A DNA stretch of 57,905 nt from an uncultured bacterium. Lineage in GTDB: Bacteria > Verrucomicrobiota > Lentisphaeria > Victivallales > UBA1829. The stretch lies in contig CASFTV010000025.1 in assembly GCA_949297765.1 (NCBI GenBank), forward strand, positions 1 to 57,905, written 5' to 3'. Below are positions 27,152-35,078 of the stretch, in pieces. Every line of letters starts with the position of its first letter. The first letter of the stretch is position 1. Below the pieces are notes generated by a model, which made no database searches, was not told where the DNA came from, and saw only the letters and a list, made by a program, of their open reading frames with translations. The position numbers and the translations under genes are program-made.

Positions 27152-29473
27152 TCATTGTGCGGTGTTCTGATTCTCCGGCGAAGTTCTTTTCCGGAGCACG
27201 ATGTTCAGCTCCAGTTCTCCGGAAGGAGAGCGGTTTTCCAGAATGATTCCGTTCAGCGGAGGGTATCCCTCCGCACGGTTCCGCTTTTCGCAGGAGATTT
27301 TCCAGGAATCCGGGACGGTAAACCGGAGGGAAAAATGTTTTCCCCGGATTTCAATCCTCTGTCCGTTCACCGCGACGGGCAGAGGAGTCATCCAGTTGAA
27401 CCGGACACCGTTTCCAGGTTCGATCAGAGCCCATCTGTCGCGAATCGTCAGTGTTCCGGGCGACTCGGACACAAGACTCCGGACCCGTTCCCGGAATACG
27501 GACGGGAACGCAGGCCGGAGATCGACGGAAACCTCGAATTTCTTCTCATCGCCCCGAGCCTGCAGCGGAAGAGACGTTTTCTTCGGCCGGAGACTGCGCA
27601 TTCCCGCCGGATGCAGAACATTGTGCCAGTGCGCCTGTTTCAGCTCGTTGCAGAGCGGATGACTGTACGAAAGGATTCCGGGATCAGCGGCAAAGGTTTC
27701 TCCTCCGGCTTCGATGAGGAACTGGCCCAGATCCTCATGGGCATGAAACGCCCGGGCGTCGGCAAAGAGGGCGATCCGGACCGGATGGCCGGCCAGCATT
27801 CGCGTGGACGCCGCCGAGGAAACCGAGTCGATCCGGGTAAAGACCGGATAAGGAGACTCCGGATAGCTTTTCTCCGGCATCAGAAGCTGGATGTAGTAAT
27901 CGTTGATCGGGAAATTCCGGGCAGTCCGGAGCAGACGGTTGTAGAGCCGTCCCCACGAGGATTCCGGAAACATCGCGGCAAGAAATGCAACGGCGGGATA
28001 TTCCCCGGCATTGATTTTCCCATCGCCGTCGTGTGTGGGAAAGAATCCCTGCGACTCGTCCGTGGAGATCATCAGATCCGCATAGCGGGCGGAATTCTTC
28101 AGACTTTCGGGCAGGATTTTTTCAAAGGGGATCTTCCGTGCCAGCGAAGCCATATAGAACGATTCGAGCGCCCGGGCGGCGGTCGCCTGATAATAACTGC
28201 TGCCCTCATGGAAACCGCCGTCGGGTTCCAGGACAAAGCGGTCAAGGCTTTCGCGCAGTTCCGCCAGAGCAAGATCGGTATACGGAACGGCGTGGCGCCA
28301 TCCGTATTTTTCCATCAGCAGATATCCTCCGATCCGGCCGGCGGAAAACCATGCAAGCTGATTGCAGTGATAGATGTATTCAAATTTCCACGCGCTGTAA
28401 TTGACCGTATTGACTCCGCGCTCGGCGATACAGCGCATCAGAAGCTCTTTTGTCTCCCTGGTCATGAACTCTCCGGCAAAATCCATCGCGACCAGAAGAC
28501 TCCGCGTAATCCGGGACTCGTCAAATGCGCGGTGTTCGAACGAGGTCCCCGGGAGCGTTGCGTACATTCCGACTCCCCAGGTGCGGAAATGGGCCAGAAT
28601 AACCGCGGAACGAACCGCCTGTTTCATCAGCTCCGGATCTTTGAGCATCATTCCGAGCCAGGCGAAACGATGCGGGAAATACCAGTAGCGGAGACGCGCA
28701 TAATCGCGGTCACGCGGGAACCGGCGGTCGACCGGCAGAAATTCGCCGAGCATTTTCGGCAGCGGCACAGCAAGCAGACGGCGCCGTTCCCGCTCCGCCT
28801 GTTCCCGGCAGACGGTCGCAAAACGGCGGCGGCTTCTTTCTATCGCCTCCTCCGGCGCGATCAGTCCGAATCCGGGCCGGAAGACAGGATGTTCCGGCGT
28901 TTTGACAAACCGGTCGAAATCAATTTCCTGAAGCTGTTTCAGATATCGTTCATAGTACGGAAGCGCAACGGAGTCGGCCGTCCCGATCCAGTTGAGAACC
29001 GGATTCATCGGAGCAGATGTTCCATCGAATTCCAGTTCGATTCCGGAAATGTGTTTTGCTCCGTTGAGTTCGAGTGCATATTCTGCAACGCTGTCGCCTT
29101 TCGGGACGGTGAAACGCTGTTCCCGGATTCCCGCGTCGGTCTCGGCGCGGAACACAAAGGACCGCCCCTCCTCCAGAAGAATGGAAACCAGAAGACGGTC
29201 AAACGAATCCGCGCGGACGGAGACATCCTGACGGAAACGGAAATGATCGCGGACCGTCAGACGGACCGCTCCGAACACATACTCGGCAGAAGATTTTCCT
29301 GTGGAGGAGATCTGTTTCCACTGTCTGACGTCCGCCATAACGGAATCCCAGCAGGGAATAAGAATCGCTTCCGCCGGATTCACCGGAATCAGAGAAGGAC
29401 GGTTGGAGGCACTCCGGAGCGGAACGGAGGCACACATTGCCATGACAAGGAAAAGGAAAAGGCGATTGTTCAT
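27152..29473 (-). CDS. Secreted heparinase II/III-like polysaccharide lyase
   Basis: A 773-residue protein with a signal peptide (residues 1-22). After a beta-rich start comes an alpha-barrel region (about residues 190-520) with NYSAWKFEYIYHCNQ and FHEGSSYYQATAARAL. A C-terminal beta-sandwich follows with FHAHEDLGQFLIEAGGE and FAADPGILSYSHP, the heparinase II/III C-terminal pattern that supplies His and Tyr residues. Such enzymes cut uronic-acid polysaccharides by beta-elimination. Its ATG lies one base after the stop of the fused transporter-pseudopilin gene, so it is translated from the same message. The uronate-containing substrate is a family-based inference. Confidence 0.82.
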   Translation of the reverse strand: MNNRLFLFLVMAMCASVPLRSASNRPSLIPVNPAEAILIPCWDSVMADVRQWKQISSTGKSSAEYVFGAVRLTVRDHFRFRQDVSVRADSFDRLLVSILLEEGRSFVFRAETDAGIREQRFTVPKGDSVAEYALELNGAKHISGIELEFDGTSAPMNPVLNWIGTADSVALPYYERYLKQLQEIDFDRFVKTPEHPVFRPGFGLIAPEEAIERSRRRFATVCREQAERERRRLLAVPLPKMLGEFLPVDRRFPRDRDYARLRYWYFPHRFAWLGMMLKDPELMKQAVRSAVILAHFRTWGVGMYATLPGTSFEHRAFDESRITRSLLVAMDFAGEFMTRETKELLMRCIAERGVNTVNYSAWKFEYIYHCNQLAWFSAGRIGGYLLMEKYGWRHAVPYTDLALAELRESLDRFVLEPDGGFHEGSSYYQATAARALESFYMASLARKIPFEKILPESLKNSARYADLMISTDESQGFFPTHDGDGKINAGEYPAVAFLAAMFPESSWGRLYNRLLRTARNFPINDYYIQLLMPEKSYPESPYPVFTRIDSVSSAASTRMLAGHPVRIALFADARAFHAHEDLGQFLIEAGGETFAADPGILSYSHPLCNELKQAHWHNVLHPAGMRSLRPKKTSLPLQARGDEKKFEVSVDLRPAFPSVFRERVRSLVSESPGTLTIRDRWALIEPGNGVRFNWMTPLPVAVNGQRIEIRGKHFSLRFTVPDSWKISCEKRNRAEGYPPLNGIILENRSPSGELELNIVLRKRTSPENQNTAQ

Positions 29474-29474
29474 C

Positions 29475-30221
29475 TTACGGCTCTCCTCTGTAAAGATATC
29501 CCCTGCTTTCCTGAAGCGTATTGTTGAACGGGAAGGACTCGTTCGGAAGATCCGGACTCCTCAGACGGTATCCGCTGACATTCCCGGCGGCATGAAGCGT
29601 ATTGCAGACCTGGTTGTGACGCGCCGCCGGATATCCCCAGCCGGCCGAGGAGAAATTCTTCAAATCGGCGCGGAAACGGACAAATCCCCGGGTGCGGTCT
29701 GCTTTTCCGTCGGCGGCATTCCAGCTGTCGGCCAGCAGAATCTTTTTGGAAGGAGAGGGAAGACGGGTGATTTTGAATCCGCCGGGGGAATCTCCGGTCT
29801 GGCAGAGGACATGAAAATTGGCGGCATAATGAAGATAGGAAACCCACCAGTCATTCTCCCCGTTCAGCGGATAAATACCGTTCATGGAGGGACATTTCAT
29901 ATCCGCAATGGAAATGTAGGCTCCTTTTACATGATGCCAGTATCCCCAGGATCCGTCCAGCGGATTTGTGCCCATCAGAGTCTGGTGCCAGTACGGGGTT
30001 CCGCCGGAGTTCTCCGAATAGCACATGGGAGGAAGATAGTCGTCGTTGTCGGCCGTATACGAAGTGACTCCGAATCCCAGAGTCTTCAGCGTATTGATGC
30101 ACGCCGCGGACCGTGCGTTCTCCCGCGCATGATTCAGTCCGGGAAGAAGCATCGATACAAGAATTGCGATAACAGCAATCACGATCAGCAACTCTAATAA
30201 AGTGAATTTTTCTCTTTTCAT
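29475..30221 (-). CDS. Pseudopilin encoded by the 3' part of the fusion frame
   Basis: An internal ATG at 30221 preceded by AGGAAAGG (30229-30236, 7 bases away) would give a 248-residue pseudopilin. It has [33 protein letters not shown] and [24 protein letters not shown]. Near the C-terminus is [12 protein letters not shown], the H-X9-DG site with Asp changed to Ala. The residue before the cleavage site is Lys. A pilin helix needs to be N-terminal after processing, so independent translation from 30221 is more plausible than use of the full fusion. Confidence 0.75.
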   Translation of the reverse strand: MKREKFTLLELLIVIAVIAILVSMLLPGLNHARENARSAACINTLKTLGFGVTSYTADNDDYLPPMCYSENSGGTPYWHQTLMGTNPLDGSWGYWHHVKGAYISIADMKCPSMNGIYPLNGENDWWVSYLHYAANFHVLCQTGDSPGGFKITRLPSPSKKILLADSWNAADGKADRTRGFVRFRADLKNFSSAGWGYPAARHNQVCNTLHAAGNVSGYRLRSPDLPNESFPFNNTLQESRGYLYRGEP

Positions 30222-31598
30222 TTCCATCCTTTCCTGTTGGGTTGTATGCGGATTGGTCCTGACGCCCGGAGGAGCCTGATACGCGGAAGGCCCGCCGAAC
30301 GCCATGAACCATTTGTGAACGATCATTCCCGTGCCGAGTCCGGCGAAGGCGAAGAGTGCCCCCAGAAGATAAACATAATGATACTGATGACCGATCCAGT
30401 CGAGGAAACGTCCGGCGACCGGCATCAGCAGCGTCAGGCCGGTTCCGCAGAGAAGTCCGCCCGCGGAGGAGAACTGTGCAAACGACTCCTGCGGATAGAG
30501 TCTCTGCGTCAGCGAAGCCGTCGCGGTAAAGTACGACCCCGCAATCACGCCGTGCGCGATGAAAGCGACTCCGAAGCTGTATTCGTCATGAATCCAGAAG
30601 AAGGCGACCACTCCTGTGACACCGTAGAGCGCAAGCATCGCCAGACCGATCCGCAGCGGATGAAGCCGGTCCGCCAGCCACCCGAGGCCGTAGGCGAACA
30701 CCAGCGAAAAGCCGTAGGTGATCGCGAGAAAGCGTCCGTAGCTCTTCATCGGGATCTCCATGCTCTGCGCGTAAAACATGCAGAACGAATTGACCGGTGC
30801 AAACGTCATGACCGCGAAAAACAGCATTGTGAACACCAGAAGATAATAAGGATTCGAAAAGCATTCCCGGAAATAGCTCCGGGCCGCATGAAGAGTGCCT
30901 TTCCGTTCCGTCTTCTCCGGCTCCGGATACTCCCCTTCCCTGACCTTCCAGCACATGATGAGAAATCCTGCCAGATACAGCAGTCCGATGGAGAGAAACA
31001 GGAAACGGTAATGCACTTCCGCAAACCCGAACAGCCAGTAGTTGAAACCGATTCCGGCCATCAGACTGATCATCCGGAACAGACCGTAAAACCGCCCGAG
31101 AAACTGATGGGGGACGACATCGTTGATCAGCGCCCCGAAGAGTGCGCCGGCGATGACCGTTGCAAACTCGAAAAGCGCCCAGAAAAAACCGAGAAAACAG
31201 AGCGTTGCATTGTCGGAAGAACAGGCAAAACGGGAGGCGAAAAACTCTCCGAGCGCCGGACTGAACGCCATTCCCGCCATTGCTCCCGCCGCCACAGGCG
31301 TAGTGAACAGCAGAAACGGAATCCGCCGTCCCCAGCGGCTCCTGCAGTGGTCCGACCGGTAGCTGATGACAGGTCCCAGAAGAAGCCCGATCGCATTCGG
31401 AAGCGAAACCATCATGATTCCATTGATCATATCCGACGCGCCGTGACGCTTGAACATCAGCTGAACAATCTGCGCGACCGACCGCTCCTTCAGCGACCAG
31501 ACCAGATCTCCGAGCAGAAGCAGAAAAAACAGCGTGCACAGCGTACTGAGCGTATAGGAGAGTGTGCCGATGGTATAGAGCTTCTGGCGATCCGTCAT
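29475..31598 (-). CDS. MFS sugar symporter fused in frame to a pseudopilin
   Basis: A 707-residue open frame. Residues 1-435 are a 12-helix transporter of the GPH/SLC45 type: [15 protein letters not shown] is the loop 2-3 signature, and the last helix is followed by [13 protein letters not shown]. Residues 436-459 are a linker ([17 protein letters not shown]) with no stop, and residue 460 begins a complete pseudopilin (see 29475-30221). The gene starts inside the stop of the regulator gene (ATGA at 31595-31598). Normally two genes would be expected here. A good internal ribosome binding site before residue 460 suggests the pseudopilin is still made alone, with the fusion as an extra or accidental product. 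The transporter probably imports oligosaccharides or uronides from the lyase. Confidence 0.85.
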   Translation of the reverse strand: MTDRQKLYTIGTLSYTLSTLCTLFFLLLLGDLVWSLKERSVAQIVQLMFKRHGASDMINGIMMVSLPNAIGLLLGPVISYRSDHCRSRWGRRIPFLLFTTPVAAGAMAGMAFSPALGEFFASRFACSSDNATLCFLGFFWALFEFATVIAGALFGALINDVVPHQFLGRFYGLFRMISLMAGIGFNYWLFGFAEVHYRFLFLSIGLLYLAGFLIMCWKVREGEYPEPEKTERKGTLHAARSYFRECFSNPYYLLVFTMLFFAVMTFAPVNSFCMFYAQSMEIPMKSYGRFLAITYGFSLVFAYGLGWLADRLHPLRIGLAMLALYGVTGVVAFFWIHDEYSFGVAFIAHGVIAGSYFTATASLTQRLYPQESFAQFSSAGGLLCGTGLTLLMPVAGRFLDWIGHQYHYVYLLGALFAFAGLGTGMIVHKWFMAFGGPSAYQAPPGVRTNPHTTQQERMEMKREKFTLLELLIVIAVIAILVSMLLPGLNHARENARSAACINTLKTLGFGVTSYTADNDDYLPPMCYSENSGGTPYWHQTLMGTNPLDGSWGYWHHVKGAYISIADMKCPSMNGIYPLNGENDWWVSYLHYAANFHVLCQTGDSPGGFKITRLPSPSKKILLADSWNAADGKADRTRGFVRFRADLKNFSSAGWGYPAARHNQVCNTLHAAGNVSGYRLRSPDLPNESFPFNNTLQESRGYLYRGEP

Positions 31599-32650
31599 GC
31601 TGTACCGCCCTCCCTTCTCCGGCAGCTGTCGTTGATGGCGAGAGTTGCGGAGAGGATCTTCCGCAGAACCGGCTGATTGGCAGGACCGTCACAGCGGCGG
31701 CAGAGATAATCCACCGCCTGCTCCGCCATGGTTTCAAGCGGCATTTTGATACAGCTGATCATGATATCCGCCAGACGGGCTGCACCGGTGTCGTCAAAAC
31801 TGAAAAAGGAAAGATCCTCGGGAATCCGCATCCGGGCCCGTTCCGCGGCAAGAAGAGCCGGGACAACACAGCGTCCGCTTGCAAGGAACAGCGCCGTCGG
31901 ACGGGCCTGGACCAGAAAGCGCTCCAGTCCGGCGATGGAAATATCCTGAACATTCAGCTCTTCCGGCGCCTCCAGATGGATCTGCTGAAACGCGGCGCGC
32001 CAGCCGGAAACGCGGTCCGCGCAGGCCAGCGAGGTCGCATTTTCCGAGATCACCGCAATGCGCCGATGGCCGGTCAGGAGCAGATACTCCACCGCCCGCC
32101 GGGACTCCTCGCGATAATCCACGGCAAGATAGGCCAGTTCCGGCTGCGGAGGCATCCGGTTCAGAAGAATAACCGGAACCCCGGACGACGCAATCTGCGC
32201 AAGCCGGGAATATTCCTGAGGTCCATACCGGACCAGCGCCAGCGCATCCACCGGCCCGGGCGTAATTCCTTTCCCGGGATCCAGACGGATCAGCTGAAGA
32301 CGGCAGCGGCGTTCTTCAACCGCATGCCGCATGCCGCGCAGAAACGGGCGGTAATAAAACGCCCCTTCCCAGTCATCCGCCACCAGATCTGTTCCAATCA
32401 CCAGCTCCCGCCGACGGCTCGTCCGCGGCGAAGGATCGCTGGAGACCACCGACCAGCCAACCCCCGCACGGCACTCCATAAATCCTTCCGATGCAAGCAT
32501 TTGAAGCGCTCGACGAACCGTTGGACGACTCACATGATAACTCTCCGCAAGACATAGTTCTCCCGGAAGAATCACTCCCGGCAGCAGCTTCCGTTCCCGG
32601 ATCGCCGTCAACAGAACCCGATACACCTGTTTGTAAGGAGCTTCCGCCAT
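31595..32650 (-). CDS. GntR-type regulator with LacI-like effector domain
   Basis: A 351-residue regulator with an N-terminal winged helix ([31 protein letters not shown]) and a LacI/GalR-type effector domain ([37 protein letters not shown]). GAGG lies about 6 bases before the ATG at 32650. It overlaps the transporter gene by 4 bases, so regulator, transporter, pseudopilin and lyase form one operon. The promoter and dyads at 32678-32732 suggest that it represses itself. Confidence 0.88.
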   Translation of the reverse strand: MAEAPYKQVYRVLLTAIRERKLLPGVILPGELCLAESYHVSRPTVRRALQMLASEGFMECRAGVGWSVVSSDPSPRTSRRRELVIGTDLVADDWEGAFYYRPFLRGMRHAVEERRCRLQLIRLDPGKGITPGPVDALALVRYGPQEYSRLAQIASSGVPVILLNRMPPQPELAYLAVDYREESRRAVEYLLLTGHRRIAVISENATSLACADRVSGWRAAFQQIHLEAPEELNVQDISIAGLERFLVQARPTALFLASGRCVVPALLAAERARMRIPEDLSFFSFDDTGAARLADIMISCIKMPLETMAEQAVDYLCRRCDGPANQPVLRKILSATLAINDSCRRREGGTA

Positions 32651-32677
32651 AACAGCCTCTTCTCTTTCAAAAAAACT

Positions 32678-32732
32678 TTTACCTGTAAATGTTTCCTGTA
32701 ATATATTATAACAGAAAATTGAAAAAAAACAA
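32678..32732 (-). promoter_or_regulatory. Promoter and likely autoregulatory operators
   Basis: On the minus strand TTGTTT (32727-32732) and TATAAT (32705-32710) are 16 bases apart. CTGT (32696-32699) and ACAG (32711-32714) flank the -10 as a dyad. TTTACCTGTAAA at 32678-32689 is a perfect 12-bp palindrome apart from its two central bases. Both are well placed for repression by the GntR-type product of the adjacent gene. Confidence 0.65.
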
Positions 32733-32798
32733 CCCCCATCCGCGCAAAAAATTTCCGTTTTGTAAGGAGACACAGGAAGAGGCAGGAACCGAAGAGCG

Positions 32799-32823
32799 GA
32801 GCGGAAATCTTATTTTTCCGCTC
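32799..32823. repeat. Stem-loop, 9-bp perfect arms
   Basis: GAGCGGAAA (32799-32807) pairs with TTTCCGCTC (32815-32823) around a 7-base loop. There is no U-tract after it on either strand, so it is not a standard terminator. It lies upstream of the regulator promoter and its role is unknown. Confidence 0.5.
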
Positions 32824-33091
32824 TCAGCGAATGGCGACGGAAGGGAAAGCGCATTGCCAGCCGTTCCGGAAAGAGTCTCATGCAGACCGACTCATGCAGT
32901 GTCCTGAATTCTCTTTTTCCGAGACCCGGATATTCCGCGCGCTTCCCCGGAATCGAAAGAGAGGACCGTCTTTCTCCGAAACGTGACGCAAATCCGAACG
33001 CCCCCCAGCCGATGGGGATTTCCTGACTTCGTCAACGTTTCACAACCTTCCCGGAAAATCGGCATAAACGGAACAAATCTCCCAAAACCGT

Positions 33092-33119
33092 TTGATCCTG
33101 AGAAAAAATGTGATATTCT
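33092..33119 (+). promoter_or_regulatory. Candidate promoter for the Nmad3-like gene
   Basis: TTGATC (33092-33097) and TATTCT (33114-33119) are 16 bases apart, about 100 bases before the ATG at 33219. Both match the sigma-70 consensus in four or five of six positions. GGGAAG lies 6 bases before the ATG. Confidence 0.4.
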
Positions 33120-33218
33120 TCTTTCAAAGACTCTTTCCGCGAAACATTGCTCAGATGCACTTTTTCACCGCGATTTTTGAACACGGAGAATCCGGGAATA
33201 TAGGTTGGGAAGAACGCA

Positions 33219-34070
33219 ATGAAATTTATTTTAAGCCGCAAAGGATTTGATTTTTCGTTCGGAGGAACCCCCAGTCCGATCTTGCCTGACGGACGCATGC
33301 TTTCGCTCCCGATTCCGGAACAGGATTCAAAGGGGAAAGCATACGATACCGGCAGAAAATTCTGCCAACTGGCGATCCCTGCGGTTTTCCAGCGGGACGG
33401 CTTCTGCCATCTTGATCCCGACATCCGGCCGGAACTGCATATGATCCTGCCGGACAACTGGAAACCTCTTTTCGGGCAATGCGGAACGGCACAATCCCAC
33501 CTGACCAATCAGCGTGTCGGGGAAAACGACATTTTCCTGTTTTTCGGTCTGTTTCAAACCGTTGACACGAACCTGCGGTCTGCCGGCAGGCCGTTTCACG
33601 CCATCTGGGGATATCTCCAGATCGGGGAAATCATTTCACACCCTCCGCCGTTCAGATATTCCTGGCATCCCCATACGAAGGAGTACTATCAGAAATTTCC
33701 TCAAAACACCCTGTACGCCGCACGGGAATCTCTCGAATGGGATAAAAAGATCCCGGGCTGTGGAACATTTCTGTATCATGAGCAGTCCAGAGAATTTCTT
33801 ACACTCACCGGGAAAGAGAAGAAATGCGTCACGCACTGGAATTACAACGCTCTTCCCTGGATAGACCCCAATGAACCCAACAGCCATATGACCTGTCATA
33901 CAAGTCGCACGAGATTCAAGGAAAACTACTTTCAGGCGGCAAGCCGGGGACAGGAATTCGTCCTGGACGAAAAAGGATCATCGGACGCGAAGAAACGCTT
34001 TCTGCAGCTGCTGAAATTCCGGAATCGGCAGCCGGAAACCCCTTCTCCACCAGAGAAAAGCGGAAATTGA
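33219..34070 (+). CDS. Nmad3-like putative nucleotide modification protein
   Basis: A 283-residue protein that starts MKFILSRKGFDFSFGG, then PSPILPDGRMLSLPIPE. This opening is characteristic of the Nmad3 (nucleotide modification associated domain 3) family. LDPDIRPEL and GQCGTAQSHLTNQRVGENDIFLFFGLF follow, and THWNYNALPWIDPNEPNSHMT is near the C-terminus. The family is thought to act in DNA or RNA base modification, often near phage or defence genes; no biochemical role is certain. Here it is alone among carbohydrate genes, with its own candidate promoter, and it converges on the end of the gene at 34141. It may have arrived by transfer. Confidence 0.8.
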   Translation: MKFILSRKGFDFSFGGTPSPILPDGRMLSLPIPEQDSKGKAYDTGRKFCQLAIPAVFQRDGFCHLDPDIRPELHMILPDNWKPLFGQCGTAQSHLTNQRVGENDIFLFFGLFQTVDTNLRSAGRPFHAIWGYLQIGEIISHPPPFRYSWHPHTKEYYQKFPQNTLYAARESLEWDKKIPGCGTFLYHEQSREFLTLTGKEKKCVTHWNYNALPWIDPNEPNSHMTCHTSRTRFKENYFQAASRGQEFVLDEKGSSDAKKRFLQLLKFRNRQPETPSPPEKSGN

Positions 34071-34140
34071 TTTTCTCCTGCATCGCCGGAAAACAGAACA
34101 CCTCCCCCGAGATCCTGTTCCGGGAAGAGATTTTCATTTC

Positions 34141-35061
34141 TTACGGAATCGGCTCCACTTTGAAATTGTCAAGCAGGAGTTCGGGAATTTTGGTGAAGAG
34201 CACAATGTTTGCCATGGGAATTCCGGCGGTCGGATACTTTTCAAGATCGGTCGGATATGTGACTTCAAATGAATATTCCCTCCATTCCGTCTCCACAGCG
34301 CAGTGCTTGCGGAGAAGATTGATCGGCGGATGGTTCCCCGAAAGGCGCTGATTGTTCGAATTGAAAACAAACAGCAGACTGCCGGGCATACTCCCCTTCG
34401 CCCAGAAATGAATGCGATACTTCGCGCCGCCGACAACGGGAAACACGCCGGAGGAAACCGATGCCTCTCCTCCGTCGGAAACCATCTTCATGCTTTTCTC
34501 CCCGTTGATGAAATCGGACTTGACTACGCCTGCCGAGAATTTCTTCTGTCCCCAGGAACGGGTCCAGAAACCGGGAAGAGAACCGTCCGATTCAAAATCA
34601 AGGAGAATCCCTTTTCTGCAATCCTCTCCGGAAAGTTCCAGGAGTTTGAAGTTCCGGACCTCCAGAGTCTGATCATCCGAACGGCGGAGATAGATGGAAA
34701 ACCGTCCGGAATTTTTCCTGCCGGAATAAAAATAATTCCGATAGGAATTCCAGTTTTTGTCAACCTCGAATCCGGGAAACACCGTCCGGTCCAGCTCCAG
34801 CAGAGCCTGCGCCTGCCCGCCATTCTCGGAAACGGTTCCCCTGGCCTCCCATTCCAGCAGATAAAACGTTCCGGGCTTCAGCGGAGCCTTGAGCTCCAGA
34901 GAGGCGGTTCCCTGCATCTCCGCCGTGCGCTGGATGGAAAAGGTGTTTTCGGCGGTCTTTTGCCAGCCGCCCCGGGGAGAGATTTCCGGCACGATCCGGG
35001 TTTCCGCATTCAGGGCGGCAACGCAGAAAAAAGCAAATACAAACAGTCGGCTTGAATTCAT
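34141..35061 (-). CDS. Secreted carbohydrate-binding-like protein
   Basis: A 306-residue protein with a signal peptide (residues 1-19). The rest looks like two beta-sandwich modules of the CBM4/9-like jelly-roll kind: TASLELKAPLKPGTFYLLEWEA ending in LEVRNFKLLEL, then FINGEKSMKMVSDGG with YRIHFWAKG ending in LLLDNFKVEP. No catalytic region is present. It follows the large clan GH-A enzyme gene by 17 bases, with AAAGGAG before its ATG. It may help tether the same polysaccharide outside the cell. Confidence 0.7.
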   Translation of the reverse strand: MNSSRLFVFAFFCVAALNAETRIVPEISPRGGWQKTAENTFSIQRTAEMQGTASLELKAPLKPGTFYLLEWEARGTVSENGGQAQALLELDRTVFPGFEVDKNWNSYRNYFYSGRKNSGRFSIYLRRSDDQTLEVRNFKLLELSGEDCRKGILLDFESDGSLPGFWTRSWGQKKFSAGVVKSDFINGEKSMKMVSDGGEASVSSGVFPVVGGAKYRIHFWAKGSMPGSLLFVFNSNNQRLSGNHPPINLLRKHCAVETEWREYSFEVTYPTDLEKYPTAGIPMANIVLFTKIPELLLDNFKVEPIP

Positions 35062-35078
35062 AGATTCTGTCTCCTTTT

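Larger units (their letters stand above)
32733..33218. other. Long intergenic region upstream of the Nmad3 gene
   Basis: About 490 bases without a supported gene. It contains a 9-bp stem-loop at 32799-32823 (GAGCGGAAA and TTTCCGCTC, 7-base loop, no T run) and a candidate plus-strand promoter at 33092-33119. Nothing else is recognised. Confidence 0.5.
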
